Part shown: one piece after another, positions 34,165-45,205 of the stretch
Position numbering within the stretch: the stretch's first letter is position 1
Layout: every line of letters begins with the position of its first letter
NCBI RefSeq assembly: GCF_016464705.1
Contig: NZ_JAEHOB010000012.1
Location: forward strand, 62,001-126,000
Length of the DNA: 64,000 nucleotides
DNA from: Qaidamihabitans albus
GTDB taxonomy: Bacteria > Actinomycetota > Actinomycetes > Mycobacteriales > Pseudonocardiaceae
Direction: 5' to 3'
Notes under the pieces: model-generated
Told to the model about the DNA's origin: nothing
What the model saw: only the letters and a program-made list of their open reading frames with translations
Database searches by the model: none
Made by a program: the position numbers and the translations under genes

Positions 34165-35696
34165 ATGAGTACGAACCGGCCCGCACAGGGGGCCGCCGCC
34201 GTAGCCGGCGGTGAGGTCGGCGCACCGGACGCGCGCCAGCTGCGCACCATCCTGATCGCCGTCTCCTTCACGCTGATGGCCGTCATCGCGTCGGTGTCCG
34301 GGCTGAACGTCGCCCAGACCCACATGGCCGTCGAGTTCGGGGCCTCACACGACACGGTTCTGTGGATCATCAACAGCTACACCCTGGCCCTGGCCGCGCT
34401 GCTGCTGCCGCTCGGCGCGATCGGTGATCGCCTGGGCCGCAAGCCGATGCTGATCGCCGGACTCGGCATCTTCGGTGTCGCCAACGTCGTGGCGGGCCAC
34501 CCTTGCCGTCATCACCTCCACCTTCCCCGAGGAGCAGCGCGGCAGGGCGATCGGCGTGTGGACCGGCGTCGCCGGAGGCGGCGGCATCCTTGGCATGTTC
34601 CTCTCCGCCCTCCTGGTCGATGTCGCGGACTGGCGCTGGCTGTCCGTGCTGCCGGTGGCCCTGGTCATCGTGGCCCTGGGCATGTCGCTGACGTCGGTGC
34701 CCAACTCCCGTGAGCGCTCGGCCCATTCCTTCGACACCATCGGCGCGCTGGTCTCCACCGTCGCCGTCATCGGCCTCATCTTCGTCCTGCAGGAAGGGCC
34801 CGAACGCGGCTGGACCGCCCCCGCGACGCTGATCAGCCTCGCCGTCGGCCTCATCGCCGGCATCGGCTTCGTGGCCTCGCAGCTGCGCCGCCGAGACGCA
34901 TCACTGCTGGACGTACACCTGTTCCGGGAGCGCGGCCTGGCCGGCGGCTCGATCACACTGCTGGTGGTCTTCGGGGTCCAGGCGGGCATCGTCGTGGTCC
35001 TGTTCCCGTTCTTCCAGGCGGTGCTCGGCTGGTCGGGACTGCTGTCGACGGCAGCCATGATGCCGATGGCCGTCATGATGATGACGACCTCCGGCCTGGC
35101 CCCCAAGATGGCCGCCCGCGTCGGCTCCCGCTCGACCATGGCCGTAGGCATCGCCCTGGCCGGTGTGGGCCTGGTGCTGATGGCGCTGTTCGTTTCCGTG
35201 GATGGCGGCTACCTGACCATCCTGCCGGGCATGCTCGCCATGGGCATCGGCATGGGCCTGTCCATGACGCCTTCCACCGAGGCCATCACCAGCTCGCTGC
35301 CGCGTGAGAAGCAGGGCGTCGCCTCCGCGCTCAACGACATCACCCGCGAGTTCGGACCGCGCTGGGCGTCGCCATGTTGGGTGCGCTCGTGTCCGCCGGC
35401 TACCGCAGCGCGATCGACCACCGGTTGCACGGCGTCCCCGAGGGGGCCGCGGACATTGCCCGCAAAGGCGTCGCCAACGCCGTCGAGGCCTCGGGCGGCA
35501 CCGGTTCGCACACCCAGGAGATCGTCCACGCCGCCAAGCAGTCCTTCGTCGACGGCTGGCAGCAGGCCATGTGGGCAGGCGTCGCCGTCATGGGCGCGCT
35601 GTTCGTCTACATCGCCCTGCGCGGCCCGAAGAACCCCGCCCCCGTGGCGGTGGGCGAGGCCGAAGCCGAGGCGATCGCCGCGGGATGGTGGCGTAG
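34165..35696 (+). pseudogene. broken MFS drug transporter (DHA2 family)
   Basis: ATG 34165 after TTTGAGAGG starts a normal DHA2 exporter (VSGLNVAQTHMAVEFG, GDRLGRKPMLIAGL). At about 34495 the text jumps from FGVANVVAG straight to ATLAVITSTFPEE in another frame; roughly 35 codons covering TM3 and the next loop are missing. A second lesion, a one-base loss at about 35358, moves the frame again (NDITREFG to ALGVAMLGALVSAGY). The natural stop appears to be TAG at 35694-35696, again needing a shift. With three lesions the gene is almost certainly non-functional unless the single-base ones are sequencing errors. Confidence 0.85.
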
Positions 35697-35737
35697 GAAG
35701 GCGAACCGGCTTGCACAGAGGGGCCTCCTGGGTCCAT

Positions 35738-35770
35738 GGCAGGGCGGCGGGCAATGTCCGCCGCCCTGCC
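35738..35770 (+). terminator. 13-bp GC hairpin terminator
   Basis: GGCAGGGCGGCGG (35738-35750) and CCGCCGCCCTGCC (35758-35770) around a 7-nt loop: a perfect 13-bp stem 42 nt after the presumed end of the MFS pseudogene. No T-run follows, as is usual in GC-rich actinobacteria. Confidence 0.75.
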
Positions 35771-36079
35771 CCGACTCAGCGGCGCTCACGCTGACAAACG
35801 AACATCAACTCCTACACGGGAAGGGCTCATCGGTACCGTTCCGGCGAGTCGTCCCCAATCTTCGCGTAGGTCTCGGCGAGTGGCACGACTAGTGGCGGAT
35901 GTGCGGCCTGGCACCGCCGCCCGCGCACCTCACCGTGCGCTGACCTTTGACCAGTAACTCGACGTCATAAGCACGCCTCCGTCGAGATAGCGCTGCCTTC
36001 GCTCGGCTTCAGACGGCACAGCACAGTACCTTGGTTGGTGTAGCGCCACCACACAATGCCCGGTGTCAGCGAAACTTGC
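35771..36079. other. gene-free stretch
   Basis: Between the hairpin and the truncated aminotransferase I see no supported gene. The missing N-terminal third of the aminotransferase is not found here, so the junction near 36080 is a rearrangement or deletion boundary. Confidence 0.5.
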
Positions 36080-36984
36080 GAACAGATTGTTCATTGTCAC
36101 CACGGCAGGTCGTTCGCCGCCGTCGGCATCACCGGGAACCGTGGCTGGTCGGCGTCCGCACTCAGTCCGGTCCGTGTCAGCTACGTGCACGGCGGCTACC
36201 GTTACCGCAGCCCGTTCCGTGAACTACCGGACAACGAGTACATCGACGCCTGCGTCCAAGACCTGGTCGATGTCGTGGGAACCAGCACCTCCGGGGACGT
36301 TGCCTGCATGATCGCCGAACCAATCCAGGGTATCGGTGGGTTCACCTCCGGCCCGGACGGCCTCCTCGGCGCCATGAAGGAGGTGTTGGACGAGTACGGG
36401 ATCCTGTTCATCTCCGACGAGGTACAGAGCGGGTGGGGCCGTACGGGGTTTCTGGGGTATCGAGGCACATGGCGTGGTTCCGGACGCGATAACCTCGCCA
36501 AGGGGCTGGGCAATGGGCTGGCGGTCGGTGGCGTGGTCGCCCGCGGCGACATCATGGACTGCTTCACCGCCAACTCTTTCTCCACTTTCGGCGGCAACCC
36601 CGTGGCCATGGCTGGAGCCAATGCCGTGCTGGACTACCTGCTAGATCATGACCTGCAGGCCAACGCGGCAGCCAGGGGTTCGGAACTGATGGCCGGTCTG
36701 CGCGCCGCGACGCCGGAGCTGCCGGTGATCGGGGACGTACGCGGCAAGGGCCTGATGATCGGGATCGAACTCGTGGAACCGGGCGGACGGACGCCGAGCC
36801 AGAAGGCTGCCGCCCTGGCGCTGGAAGAGACCAGAGTCGTGGCCTGCTGATCGGCAAGGGCGGGCTCCATGACAATGTCCTGCGCATCACCCCACCGATG
36901 ACGCTGACCGTGGACGACACCGAGGAGGGTCTGGACATCCTGCGCGAGGCGCTCGCCGCGACCAACCGATCGATGGTCGGCTGA
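36080..36984 (+). pseudogene. class III aminotransferase, truncated and frameshifted
   Basis: Homology begins abruptly at CHHGRSFAAVGITGN, so about the first 110 residues, including the usual start, are missing. PLP-enzyme motifs follow: MIAEPIQGIGGF, SDEVQSGWGRTG and the PLP-lysine segment LAKGLGNG, then STFGGNPVA. Near 36460-36500 the frame slips and returns (TWRGSGRDN where another frame reads AHGVVPDAIT). A further one-base shift at about 36840 separates EETR from GLLIGKGGLHDNVLRI; the natural stop is TGA 36982-36984. The family is that of alanine-glyoxylate / beta-alanine-type aminotransferases. Confidence 0.85.
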
Positions 36985-37021
36985 ACCAGCCGCGGGTAGC
37001 CCACAGCGGAAGGAGCCACCC

Positions 37022-37230
37022 GTGCTGACGCAGGCCGCGGACGGTGTGCTGGTCCACCAGAGCGAGTTGCTCCAGAACAACACCGTCGTCGTGCAATGCC
37101 TGGCCGGCGTGTTGCGATCACGTGCCCTGGCACGCCGACCTCGGCGAAGCGCCCCCTTACGGCACAGCCCGCTGCGAGGCGTCGCTGCGAGATCTGCGGT
37201 CGAACGCGGACTGGAAGGCCCGCGTCTCGC
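37022..37230 (+). pseudogene. MBL-fold hydrolase remnant
   Basis: GTG 37022 after GGAAGGAG begins ADGVLVHQSELLQNNTVVVQ, the N-terminus of an MBL hydrolase. After about 30 codons the frame breaks, and DHVPWHADLGEAPPYGTARC with LRSNADWKARVS follows in another frame; this matches the part just after the metal motif, so most of HxHxDH and what precedes it is deleted. The remnant then runs directly into an IS256 fragment. Confidence 0.7.
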
Positions 37231-37383
37231 GTAACGGCACGCGGTCGAAGGCGGCGCACACCGAGATCGGGCCAGTGGAGATCGGGGCCCGCGTGATCGG
37301 GACGGGAGTTTCAAGCCGCAGCTGGTGAAGAAGCGGCAGCGTCGGCTGTCGGGGGATCGATGAGATCGTGGTGTCGTTGACCG
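37229..37383 (+). mobile_element. IS256-family transposase remnant
   Basis: NGTRSKAAHTEIGPVEI, then in the next frame PRDRDGSF and QLVKKRQRRLSG, then DEIVVSL: the conserved core of IS256-type (mutator) transposases, broken by two frame slips within 150 bases. No terminal inverted repeats or target duplication are visible. It is in frame with the MBL fragment, so a deletion between the two joined them. Confidence 0.75.
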
Positions 37384-37697
37384 AACCCGACTGTGAAGGC
37401 AACTGCCGTGCCGGATTCTCCGATTGCTGTTCTTTCCTCGGGTCGAGATCCGCAATAGAAGAAGGTTCGCTGAAGTCTACCTGGCCTGGCGACTCGCATT
37501 GTGGCTCTCTTGTCGACGGCGCCTGAAGACGGGCTCCGGTGTGGCACCTCAGACGAATCTGACCCGCACAGGCGGAGTGATGCCCGGCGGTAACAACAGC
37601 ATCAGGCGTAGGCGGTTCCAGCGGTGCCCGAGCATGATCATGCCAGCACGATCGACTGCTCCCGCCCGTGGTGGCAGAGGACAAGAGCCAGGCCACA
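37384..37697. other. gene-free stretch of lower GC
   Basis: About 310 bases between the IS256 remnant and the promoter box of the next operon. Composition is less GC-biased than the flanks and no protein family is recognised in any frame; it may be the rest of the decayed element. Confidence 0.4.
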
Positions 37698-37711
37698 GTG
37701 ACTTTGTTCCC
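37698..37711. promoter_or_regulatory. DosR-like box upstream of the ligase/PDH operon
   Basis: GTGACTTTGTTCCC, 11 of 14 identical to the box before hsp20 (55049-55062) and close to the DosR consensus core GGGACTWWAGTCCC. It lies 59 nt before the ligase ATG, a distance like that at other boxes here. Confidence 0.5.
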
Positions 37712-37770
37712 CATCACGCGGTACCTCCAGCCCTGCCTGGATGTGCCGGAATCCGCGCAAGGTAGCGCCT

Positions 37771-39536
<1,766 letters not shown>

Positions 39537-39540
<4 letters not shown>

Positions 39541-40502
39541 CGACGAAGCACCGTGAGGATCTGCTGCGGCAGATGATCCGTATCCGCCGGTTCGAAGAAC
39601 GCTGCGTCGAGCTGTACAGCTCCACCAAGATCCGCGGCTTCATGCACCTTTACATCGGCGAGGAAGCCGTGGCGGCCGGCGTGCTCGGGGCCCTCGGTCC
39701 TTCGGACGCGGTGGTGTCCACCTATCGCGAGCACGGGCACGCGCTGGCCCGGGGCATCTCGATGGAGGCTGTGCTCGCCGAAATGTATGGGCGCACCAAC
39801 GGCTGCAGCCGGGGCCGGGGCGGGTCGATGCACCTTTTCGACGCGGGCAGGCGGTTCTACGGCGGCAACGCGATCGTCGGCGGTGGTCTTCCTCTCGCGG
39901 TGGGCCTCGCGCTCGCCAGCGCCATGCGCGGCGAGCCGGTGGTCACCGCGTGCCTGTTCGGCGACGGCGCCGTCGCCGAAGGCGAGTTCCACGAGTGCCT
40001 CAACCTGGCCGCCCTGTGGCGGCTGCCGGTGCTGTTCTGCTGTGAGAACAACCTCTACGCGATGGGCACCGCGCTCGCTCGCGCCCAGGCCGAGACGGAC
40101 CTGGCGCTGCGCGCGAGCTCCTACGGCATGCCGTCCTGGCCCGTCGACGGCATGGACCCGCTCGCCGTCGCGGCCGCGACCGAACGCGCGGTGGAGTCGA
40201 TCAGGGGCGGCTCCGGCCCGTGCTTCCTCGAACTGCGAACCTACCGCTTCCGCGCGCACTCCATGTACGACGCGGAGCGCTACCGGGACAGGGCCGAGGT
40301 CGAGCGCTGGAAGGATCGGGACCCGATTCCCAGGCTCGCCGCGCTCATGCGCGAAGACGGCGAGCTCACCGACGCGGAACTCGAAACCATCGAGTCCGAG
40401 GTGGGCGACGAGCTTACCGCGGCGATCGCGGCGGCCGAGGCCGGACCGTTCGAGCCCGTCAGCGACCTGACCCGATTCGTCTATGCGGAGCACGCATCAT
40501 GA
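39537..40502 (+). CDS. thiamine-diphosphate dehydrogenase E1 alpha (pyruvate/acetoin type)
   Basis: 321 aa. ThDP-binding E1 alpha: [11 protein letters not shown] start, [24 protein letters not shown], and the ThDP/Mg motif [17 protein letters not shown] ... ENNLYAMGT. The length is that of acetoin/pyruvate dehydrogenase alpha subunits (AcoA/PdhA). It should decarboxylate a 2-keto acid or cleave acetoin and pass the acyl group to the lipoyl E2 encoded two genes later. Overlaps both neighbours by 4 bp. No E3 (dihydrolipoyl dehydrogenase) gene lies nearby, so a housekeeping E3 is assumed. Confidence 0.88.
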
Positions 40503-41470
40503 CCATCACCTATCGCGAGGCCTTGCGGGAGGCGCTGCGCGAGGCGCTGACCGAGGACGAGCGCGTGTTCCTCATGGGCGAGGACGTCGGCGCCTACGGC
40601 GGCTGCTTCGGCGTGAGCCTCGGCCTGCTGGAGGAGTTCGGGCCCGAGCGCATCCGGGACACGCCGCTGTCGGAGTCGGCGTTCGTGGGTGCCGGGATCG
40701 GCGCCGCGCTCGGCGGTATGCGCCCGATCGTCGAGATCATGACGGTCAATTTCAGCCTGCTCGCGCTGGACCAGATCATCAACAACGCCGCGACCCTCCG
40801 GCACATGTCCGGCGGTCAACTCGGCGTCCCGCTCGTGATCAGGATGACCACCGGCGCGGGCCGGCAACTCGCGGCGCAGCACTCGCACAGCCTGGAGGGC
40901 TGGTACGCCCACATCCCGGGGCTGCGGATCATCGCGCCCGCCACCATCGAAGACGCGAGGGGCATGCTGTGGACGGCGCTGGAGGATCCCGACCCGGTGC
41001 TGCTGTTCGAACACGGCTCGCTCTACAACGTCCCCGGTGAGCTCGCCGCCGACGCCGCAGCCGTGGACATCGACAGGGCCGCCATCCGGCGCGCGGGCGG
41101 CGACGTCACGCTCGTCGGATACGGCGGCACGCTGCGCACGGCTTTGACCGCCGCCGACGAGCTCGCCGCCGACGGCGTCGAGGCCGAGGTCGTGGACCTG
41201 CGCACACTGCGCCCGCTCGACGAGGACACCGTGCTCGACTCGGTGCGGCGCACCCACCGGCTCGTCATCGTGGATGAAGGCTGGCGCACCGGGAGCCTTT
41301 CCGCCGAGATCGCCGCTCGTGCCGCCGAGGCCGCACTGTACGAATTGGACGCCCCGATCGAGCGAGTGTGCACGGCCGAGGTGCCCATTCCTTATGCCAA
41401 GCAGCTCGAGGACGCGGCACTCCCCCAGGCCGCCGATGTGGTGGCCGCGGCCCGGCGGGCGGTGGGGTGA
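40499..41470 (+). CDS. thiamine-diphosphate dehydrogenase E1 beta
   Basis: 323 aa, ATG overlapping the E1 alpha stop. Transketolase central and C-terminal domains: [57 protein letters not shown], the regulatory-type end with [17 protein letters not shown] and [10 protein letters not shown]. Forms the alpha2-beta2 E1 with the preceding gene. The residues are those of pyruvate or acetoin dehydrogenases; sequence alone does not separate them. Confidence 0.88.
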   Translation: MTITYREALREALREALTEDERVFLMGEDVGAYGGCFGVSLGLLEEFGPERIRDTPLSESAFVGAGIGAALGGMRPIVEIMTVNFSLLALDQIINNAATLRHMSGGQLGVPLVIRMTTGAGRQLAAQHSHSLEGWYAHIPGLRIIAPATIEDARGMLWTALEDPDPVLLFEHGSLYNVPGELAADAAAVDIDRAAIRRAGGDVTLVGYGGTLRTALTAADELAADGVEAEVVDLRTLRPLDEDTVLDSVRRTHRLVIVDEGWRTGSLSAEIAARAAEAALYELDAPIERVCTAEVPIPYAKQLEDAALPQAADVVAAARRAVG

Positions 41471-41471
41471 C

Positions 41472-42728
41472 GTGGCCGACTTCCTCATGCCCTCACTGGG
41501 CGCCGACATGGATGAGGGCACCATCCTGGAATGGCTCGTCAAGCCCGGCGACGTCGTGCACAGAGGCGACGTGGTGGCTGTCGTCGACACCAGCAAGGCC
41601 GCGGTAGACGTCGAATGCTTCACCGACGGGACAGTCGAGAAGATCCTGCTGCCGGTGGGCGAGAAGGTGCCCGTGGGCACGCCATTGGCGATCATCGGTG
41701 ACGGTGCGCCGGAGCCGCCGCAAGCAGTGACGAAGCCGGAACCGGCGACGAAGCCGCAACCACTCGCGTCGCCGCCGGTGCGGACGTTCGCGAAGCAGGC
41801 CGGAGTGGACCTCGCCGCCGTGCACGGCACCGGGCGGGGTGGCGCGATCACTCGCGCCGACGTCGAGCAGGTCCTCGCCCCTCGCGCACGACGACCGGAA
41901 CCCGCCGGCGTGCGTGTCTCGCCCTACGCCAAGCGGCTCGCCGGCGAGCTCGGCGTCGACCTGGCTACGCTGCCGGGTCCGGTCCTCCACGCCAGAGACG
42001 TCCACGCCGCCGCCCGGCAACCCGTCCAGGCCCAACGGCCCCAGGCCGAGAGGCCCCAGGCCGAGCAGAGCATGCGACAGACAATCGCCGCGCTCATGTC
42101 CCGCTCCAAGAGGGAGATCCCGCACTACTACCTGTCCATCACGATCGACCTGCAGACCGCGCTGGAGTGGCTGCACGAGTACAACCGGGGCGTCGGTGTG
42201 CAAGACCGCGTGGTGCCGACCGCGCTGCTCATCAAGGCCACCGCGCTCGCCGCCGCCAAGGTGCCCGCGCTCAACGGGCACTGGGTCGGCGGCGCGTTCC
42301 GGCCGGGCGACGGCGTGCGGCTGGGCCTGGCCGTCTCCCTGCGTGGAGGAGGCCTGCTTGTGCCCACGCTTGCCGACCCGGGCGCGCTCGCGCTCAACGA
42401 GGTGATGCGAACCCTGAGCGACGTCGTGGCCAGGGCACGCACGGGCCGGTTGCGCTCGTCCGAGCTGGCCCCGGCGACACTGACCGTGACCAACCTCGGT
42501 GACCTCGGTGCCGAGTCCGTGCAGGGCGTCATCTACCCGCCGCAGGTCGCCCTGGTCGGGTTCGGGGCGATCAGCAAGCGTCCCTGGGCGGTCGGCGATC
42601 TGCTCGGTGTGCGTCCGCTGGTCACCGCCACGCTCGCCGCCGACCACAGGGCCAGCGACGGCGCGATCGGCGCCCGCTTCCTCGACGCACTCGACAAGCT
42701 GCTGCAACGACCGGAAGGCCTGCGATGA
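41472..42728 (+). CDS. lipoyl acyltransferase E2 of a 2-oxoacid/acetoin dehydrogenase
   Basis: 418 aa from GTG 41472, one base after the E1 beta stop. One lipoyl domain (residues 1-75) with lipoyl Lys42 in VVDTSKAAVDVE; Pro/Lys linker; a peripheral-subunit-binding domain at about 98-135 (FAKQAGVDLAAVHGTGRGG) and a second, degenerate one at about 148-185 (YAKRLAGELGVDL); then the catalytic domain to the end with DHRASDGAIGARFL carrying the active-site His and Asp. A glutamine-rich repeat (QAQRPQAERPQAEQ) precedes the catalytic domain. ATGA overlap with the acyl carrier protein gene suggests equal expression. Confidence 0.88.
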   Translation: MADFLMPSLGADMDEGTILEWLVKPGDVVHRGDVVAVVDTSKAAVDVECFTDGTVEKILLPVGEKVPVGTPLAIIGDGAPEPPQAVTKPEPATKPQPLASPPVRTFAKQAGVDLAAVHGTGRGGAITRADVEQVLAPRARRPEPAGVRVSPYAKRLAGELGVDLATLPGPVLHARDVHAAARQPVQAQRPQAERPQAEQSMRQTIAALMSRSKREIPHYYLSITIDLQTALEWLHEYNRGVGVQDRVVPTALLIKATALAAAKVPALNGHWVGGAFRPGDGVRLGLAVSLRGGGLLVPTLADPGALALNEVMRTLSDVVARARTGRLRSSELAPATLTVTNLGDLGAESVQGVIYPPQVALVGFGAISKRPWAVGDLLGVRPLVTATLAADHRASDGAIGARFLDALDKLLQRPEGLR

Positions 42729-42982
42729 CGACCACCCCGCTCACCACCGAACGCGCCCGCGCCGCGGTTCACGAAGCCCTGCTCGGCATCGTGCCCGACG
42801 CCGAGTTGGACATCGTCGACCCCGGCGAGAACCTGCGGGAGGCGCTGGAACTGGACTCGATCGACTTCCTGGCCTTCGTGCGACGGCTCGCCGAGCTCAC
42901 CGGCCGGACCATCGACGAGGACGACTACTCACGGCTCAGCACCCTCGACTCGTGCATCGAGTTCCTGACAACCGCGCGGTGA
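42725..42982 (+). CDS. acyl carrier protein
   Basis: 85 aa, ATG overlapping the E2 stop. Four-helix acyl carrier protein with the phosphopantetheine serine S45 in LELDSIDFLAFV. It differs from fatty-acid-synthase AcpP in the acidic-poor first helix and is linked to the 2-oxoacid dehydrogenase genes by a 4-bp overlap. This suggests that the acyl group made by the E1/E2 complex, or by the ligase, is loaded on this carrier (inference). A damaged alpha/beta hydrolase gene follows. Confidence 0.88.
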   Translation: MTTTPLTTERARAAVHEALLGIVPDAELDIVDPGENLREALELDSIDFLAFVRRLAELTGRTIDEDDYSRLSTLDSCIEFLTTAR

Positions 42983-42988
42983 GCCGTC

Positions 42989-43795
42989 GTGGCCGAGCCC
43001 GAGGTCTCGCATGGCACGTTGCACGCCGGAATGCCGTACCTGCGCATGGGCTCCGGCCCGGCGCTGGTGTTCCTGCCCGGCCTCACCCCGCACCATCGCG
43101 AACCGAGGGGCATGGACCGCCGCTTCAGCTCCAGCAGGTGCGCCCGCTGGCGCGACAGCGACAAGTGTGGTGGGTCAACCGGCGGCCGGGCCTGACCCGG
43201 GTCACGGTAGCCGACCTGGCGCGCGACTACGCCGACGCCCTGAATGTGCTGCGGTCGGGGAGAAGGTCGGCGTGCTCGGGGTGTCCACCGGTGGCAGCAT
43301 CGCCCTGCAGTTGGCGGCGGACCATCCGGCCGCGGTGCGGCGACTGGCCATCGTCTCGGACGCCTACCAGCTGGGCTCGCGGGGCCGCGATGCGCAACGG
43401 GAGACCGCCGAGTGGCTACGCGACGGCAGGCCGCGGCGCGCCGCCGCGACGATCATGGCAATGCTGGGCACGAACGGGCCCGGCCGGCTGCTGCTGGGCG
43501 GGGTGGGCTCGCTGTTCGGCAAGGCCCTCGTCGGCGACGGCGATACGGACCTGCTCGCGACCCTGGCGGCCGAGGGCACCTTCGATCTCGAGGCCCACCT
43601 CGGCGACATCACGGCGCCCGCAATTGTGGTCGGCGGCGACCGCGATCCCTTCTACAGCGCGGATCTCTTTGCCCGGACCGCCGACCTCATCCCCGACGGC
43701 AAGTCAAGTTTTATGCGGGCAAGGGACACCTGAGCACGCACACCGCAACCGTAGCCGCAGAGGTGCTCAAATTCCTCGCCACCGGTCGTGCGTGA
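42989..43795 (+). pseudogene. alpha/beta hydrolase, frameshifted
   Basis: GTG 42989 starts PYLRMGSGPALVFLPGLTP (oxyanion loop), but coding then moves through three frames: QLQQVRPLARQRQVWWVNRR, next VGEKVGVLGVSTGGSIALQL (nucleophile GVSTGG), and last KFYAGKGHLSTHTATVAAE (catalytic His). Breaks fall near 43115, 43258 and 43705. Acid residue in GGDRDPFYS is retained. As the last gene of the ligase/E1/E2/ACP operon it may once have been a thioesterase or editing hydrolase. Confidence 0.8.
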
Positions 43796-43840
43796 AGAAC
43801 AGGTCACTGTAGAGCCGTTTGGCGTCCCGGTACCAGTTGA

Positions 43841-43854
43841 GAGTCGAAAGGCCC
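43841..43854. promoter_or_regulatory. DosR-like box upstream of a small hypothetical gene
   Basis: GAGTCGAAAGGCCC; its complement GGGCCTTTCGACTC matches 11 of 14 bases of the box before GAPDH. It ends 59 nt before the ATG of the 96-aa gene. Confidence 0.4.
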
Positions 43855-43913
43855 GCACTCTGGCGACCGTCGGCCCCTGCCCTACCGCACGTCGCGGCCA
43901 TAGCCTCTCTTGC

Positions 43914-44204
43914 ATGGCAGGTAAACAAGTGCGGCGGAGCATGCCACAACACACGAATATCATGGCCGAGCAGCGGTCTCGCGCGGTTCGCGCCGTAGCA
44001 CCGCAAGCGCAGGACGCGAACGACTTCACCATGCTTCTCGACATGCTCGGCCTGCGCGCCAGTGACGCACGGCCACCGATCGACAGTGCGCACGACCCGG
44101 CGACTGAGCCGGACATGGACCGTCAGGACAGGCAGCTGCTGATCAGCAGACTGACCGCGCTTCTGACGTCGACCGACATCGACATCCGTGGCCTACCCCG
44201 CTGA
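43914..44204 (+). CDS. hypothetical 96-aa protein
   Basis: ATG 43914; no strong ribosome site. Polar, moderately acidic C-terminal two-thirds: DANDFTMLLDMLGL, then DRQDRQLLISRLTALLTSTDIDI looks like amphipathic helices, after a basic N-terminus. No family recognised. It is supported by a DosR-like box 59 nt upstream and by a hairpin after its stop; composition is less Arg/Pro-rich than shadow frames. The frame also opens further upstream to 43788, which I do not favour. Confidence 0.45.
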   Translation: MAGKQVRRSMPQHTNIMAEQRSRAVRAVAPQAQDANDFTMLLDMLGLRASDARPPIDSAHDPATEPDMDRQDRQLLISRLTALLTSTDIDIRGLPR

Positions 44205-44242
44205 CCACCTCATGGGCCACATCGGACCTCGGAACGGCCGAA

Positions 44243-44269
44243 CGGCCAACACGATAAGGCCGTTGGCCG
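44243..44269. terminator. hairpin between convergent genes
   Basis: CGGCCAAC (44243-44250) and GTTGGCCG (44262-44269), perfect 8-bp arms with an 11-nt loop, between the hypothetical gene and the converging carbamate kinase gene. Confidence 0.55.
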
Positions 44270-44280
44270 CCGCACGGCAG

Positions 44281-45186
44281 TCACAGATGAACGCGGGTGC
44301 CGTCGGTGCCCGCGAGCAACTCGGCGGCACGGTGCACGGCGCCGATGGCCGCGATCTCGCCACCGGCGGCCAGGAAACGCCGGCACGCCTCGACCTTGGG
44401 GCCCATCGAGCCGTCGGGCAGGCCGAGCGCGGTCAGCTCCGCCACGGTGGCCCGCGTGATCGGCTCCGCGCGCGGCGTGCCGAAATCGCGCTGCACAGCG
44501 GGTACATCCGTGAGCAATAGCAGCGCGTCGGCCTTGAGCTCGCAGGCCAGCAGGGCCGCCGTGAGGTCCTTGTCGACGACGGCCTCGACCCCACGCAACC
44601 GTCCATCGGCCCCAGCCGCAACCGGCACCCCACCACCGCCGCCCGCGATCACCACCGCGCCGTCGGCGGCCAGCCGGGCGATCACCGGCAACTCCACGAT
44701 CGACACCGGCTCCGGCGAGGCGACGACCCGGCGCCAGCGGCGGCCGTCCCGGCGCAGCACCCAGCCATGCTGGGCCGCGAGCGTGCGTGCCTTCGTCGGC
44801 GAGTAGCCGGGGCCGATGAACTTCACCGGCCGCGCGAACGCGGGGTCATCCGCATTGACCACCGTGCGCGTGAGCATTCCGACCACGTCCCTGCCCGGCA
44901 GCGCGGTGCTCAGCCCCGCGGCAAGCCAGTACCCGATCATGCCCTGGGTTTCGGCGACCAGCACATCCAGCGGGTACGGCCGCGCCAGGAGCCGATCGGC
45001 CTCGCTCTCCAGTGCCAGCATGCCGACCTGCGGGCCGTTACCGTGCACGACCACCAGTTCGTGCTCACCGGCGAGCACGGCCAGCGCGGCCACCGCTGCC
45101 CTCAGGTTCTCCTGCTGCACGGCGTAGTCGGCGCGCTGGCCCCTGCGCAGTAGCGCGTTACCGCCAAGTGCGGCGACGATTCTCAC
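44281..45186 (-). CDS. arcC: carbamate kinase
   Basis: 301 aa, full length. Amino-acid-kinase fold: ALGGNALLRRGQ at the N-terminus, VVVHGNGPQVGMLALES, DVLVAETQGMIGYWLA, GYSPTKAR, the ATP-site glycine run VVIAGGGGGVPV, VDKDLTAALLA and GSMGPKVEACRRFL. It transfers phosphate from carbamoyl phosphate to ADP, the ATP-yielding last step of the arginine deiminase pathway. It is third in the minus-strand order antiporter, deiminase, kinase; both upstream genes are broken, so the intact kinase may now serve another source of carbamoyl phosphate. 19 nt after the deiminase remnant. Confidence 0.92.
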   Translation of the reverse strand: MRIVAALGGNALLRRGQRADYAVQQENLRAAVAALAVLAGEHELVVVHGNGPQVGMLALESEADRLLARPYPLDVLVAETQGMIGYWLAAGLSTALPGRDVVGMLTRTVVNADDPAFARPVKFIGPGYSPTKARTLAAQHGWVLRRDGRRWRRVVASPEPVSIVELPVIARLAADGAVVIAGGGGGVPVAAGADGRLRGVEAVVDKDLTAALLACELKADALLLLTDVPAVQRDFGTPRAEPITRATVAELTALGLPDGSMGPKVEACRRFLAAGGEIAAIGAVHRAAELLAGTDGTRVHL

Positions 45187-45205
45187 CAGCCACCCTCCGC
45201 ACCCT

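Noticed and set aside
42499-43812. Reading the alpha/beta hydrolase region as a programmed-frameshift gene
   Set aside because: Three breaks without slippery sequences or a stimulatory structure; decay or sequencing error is simpler.
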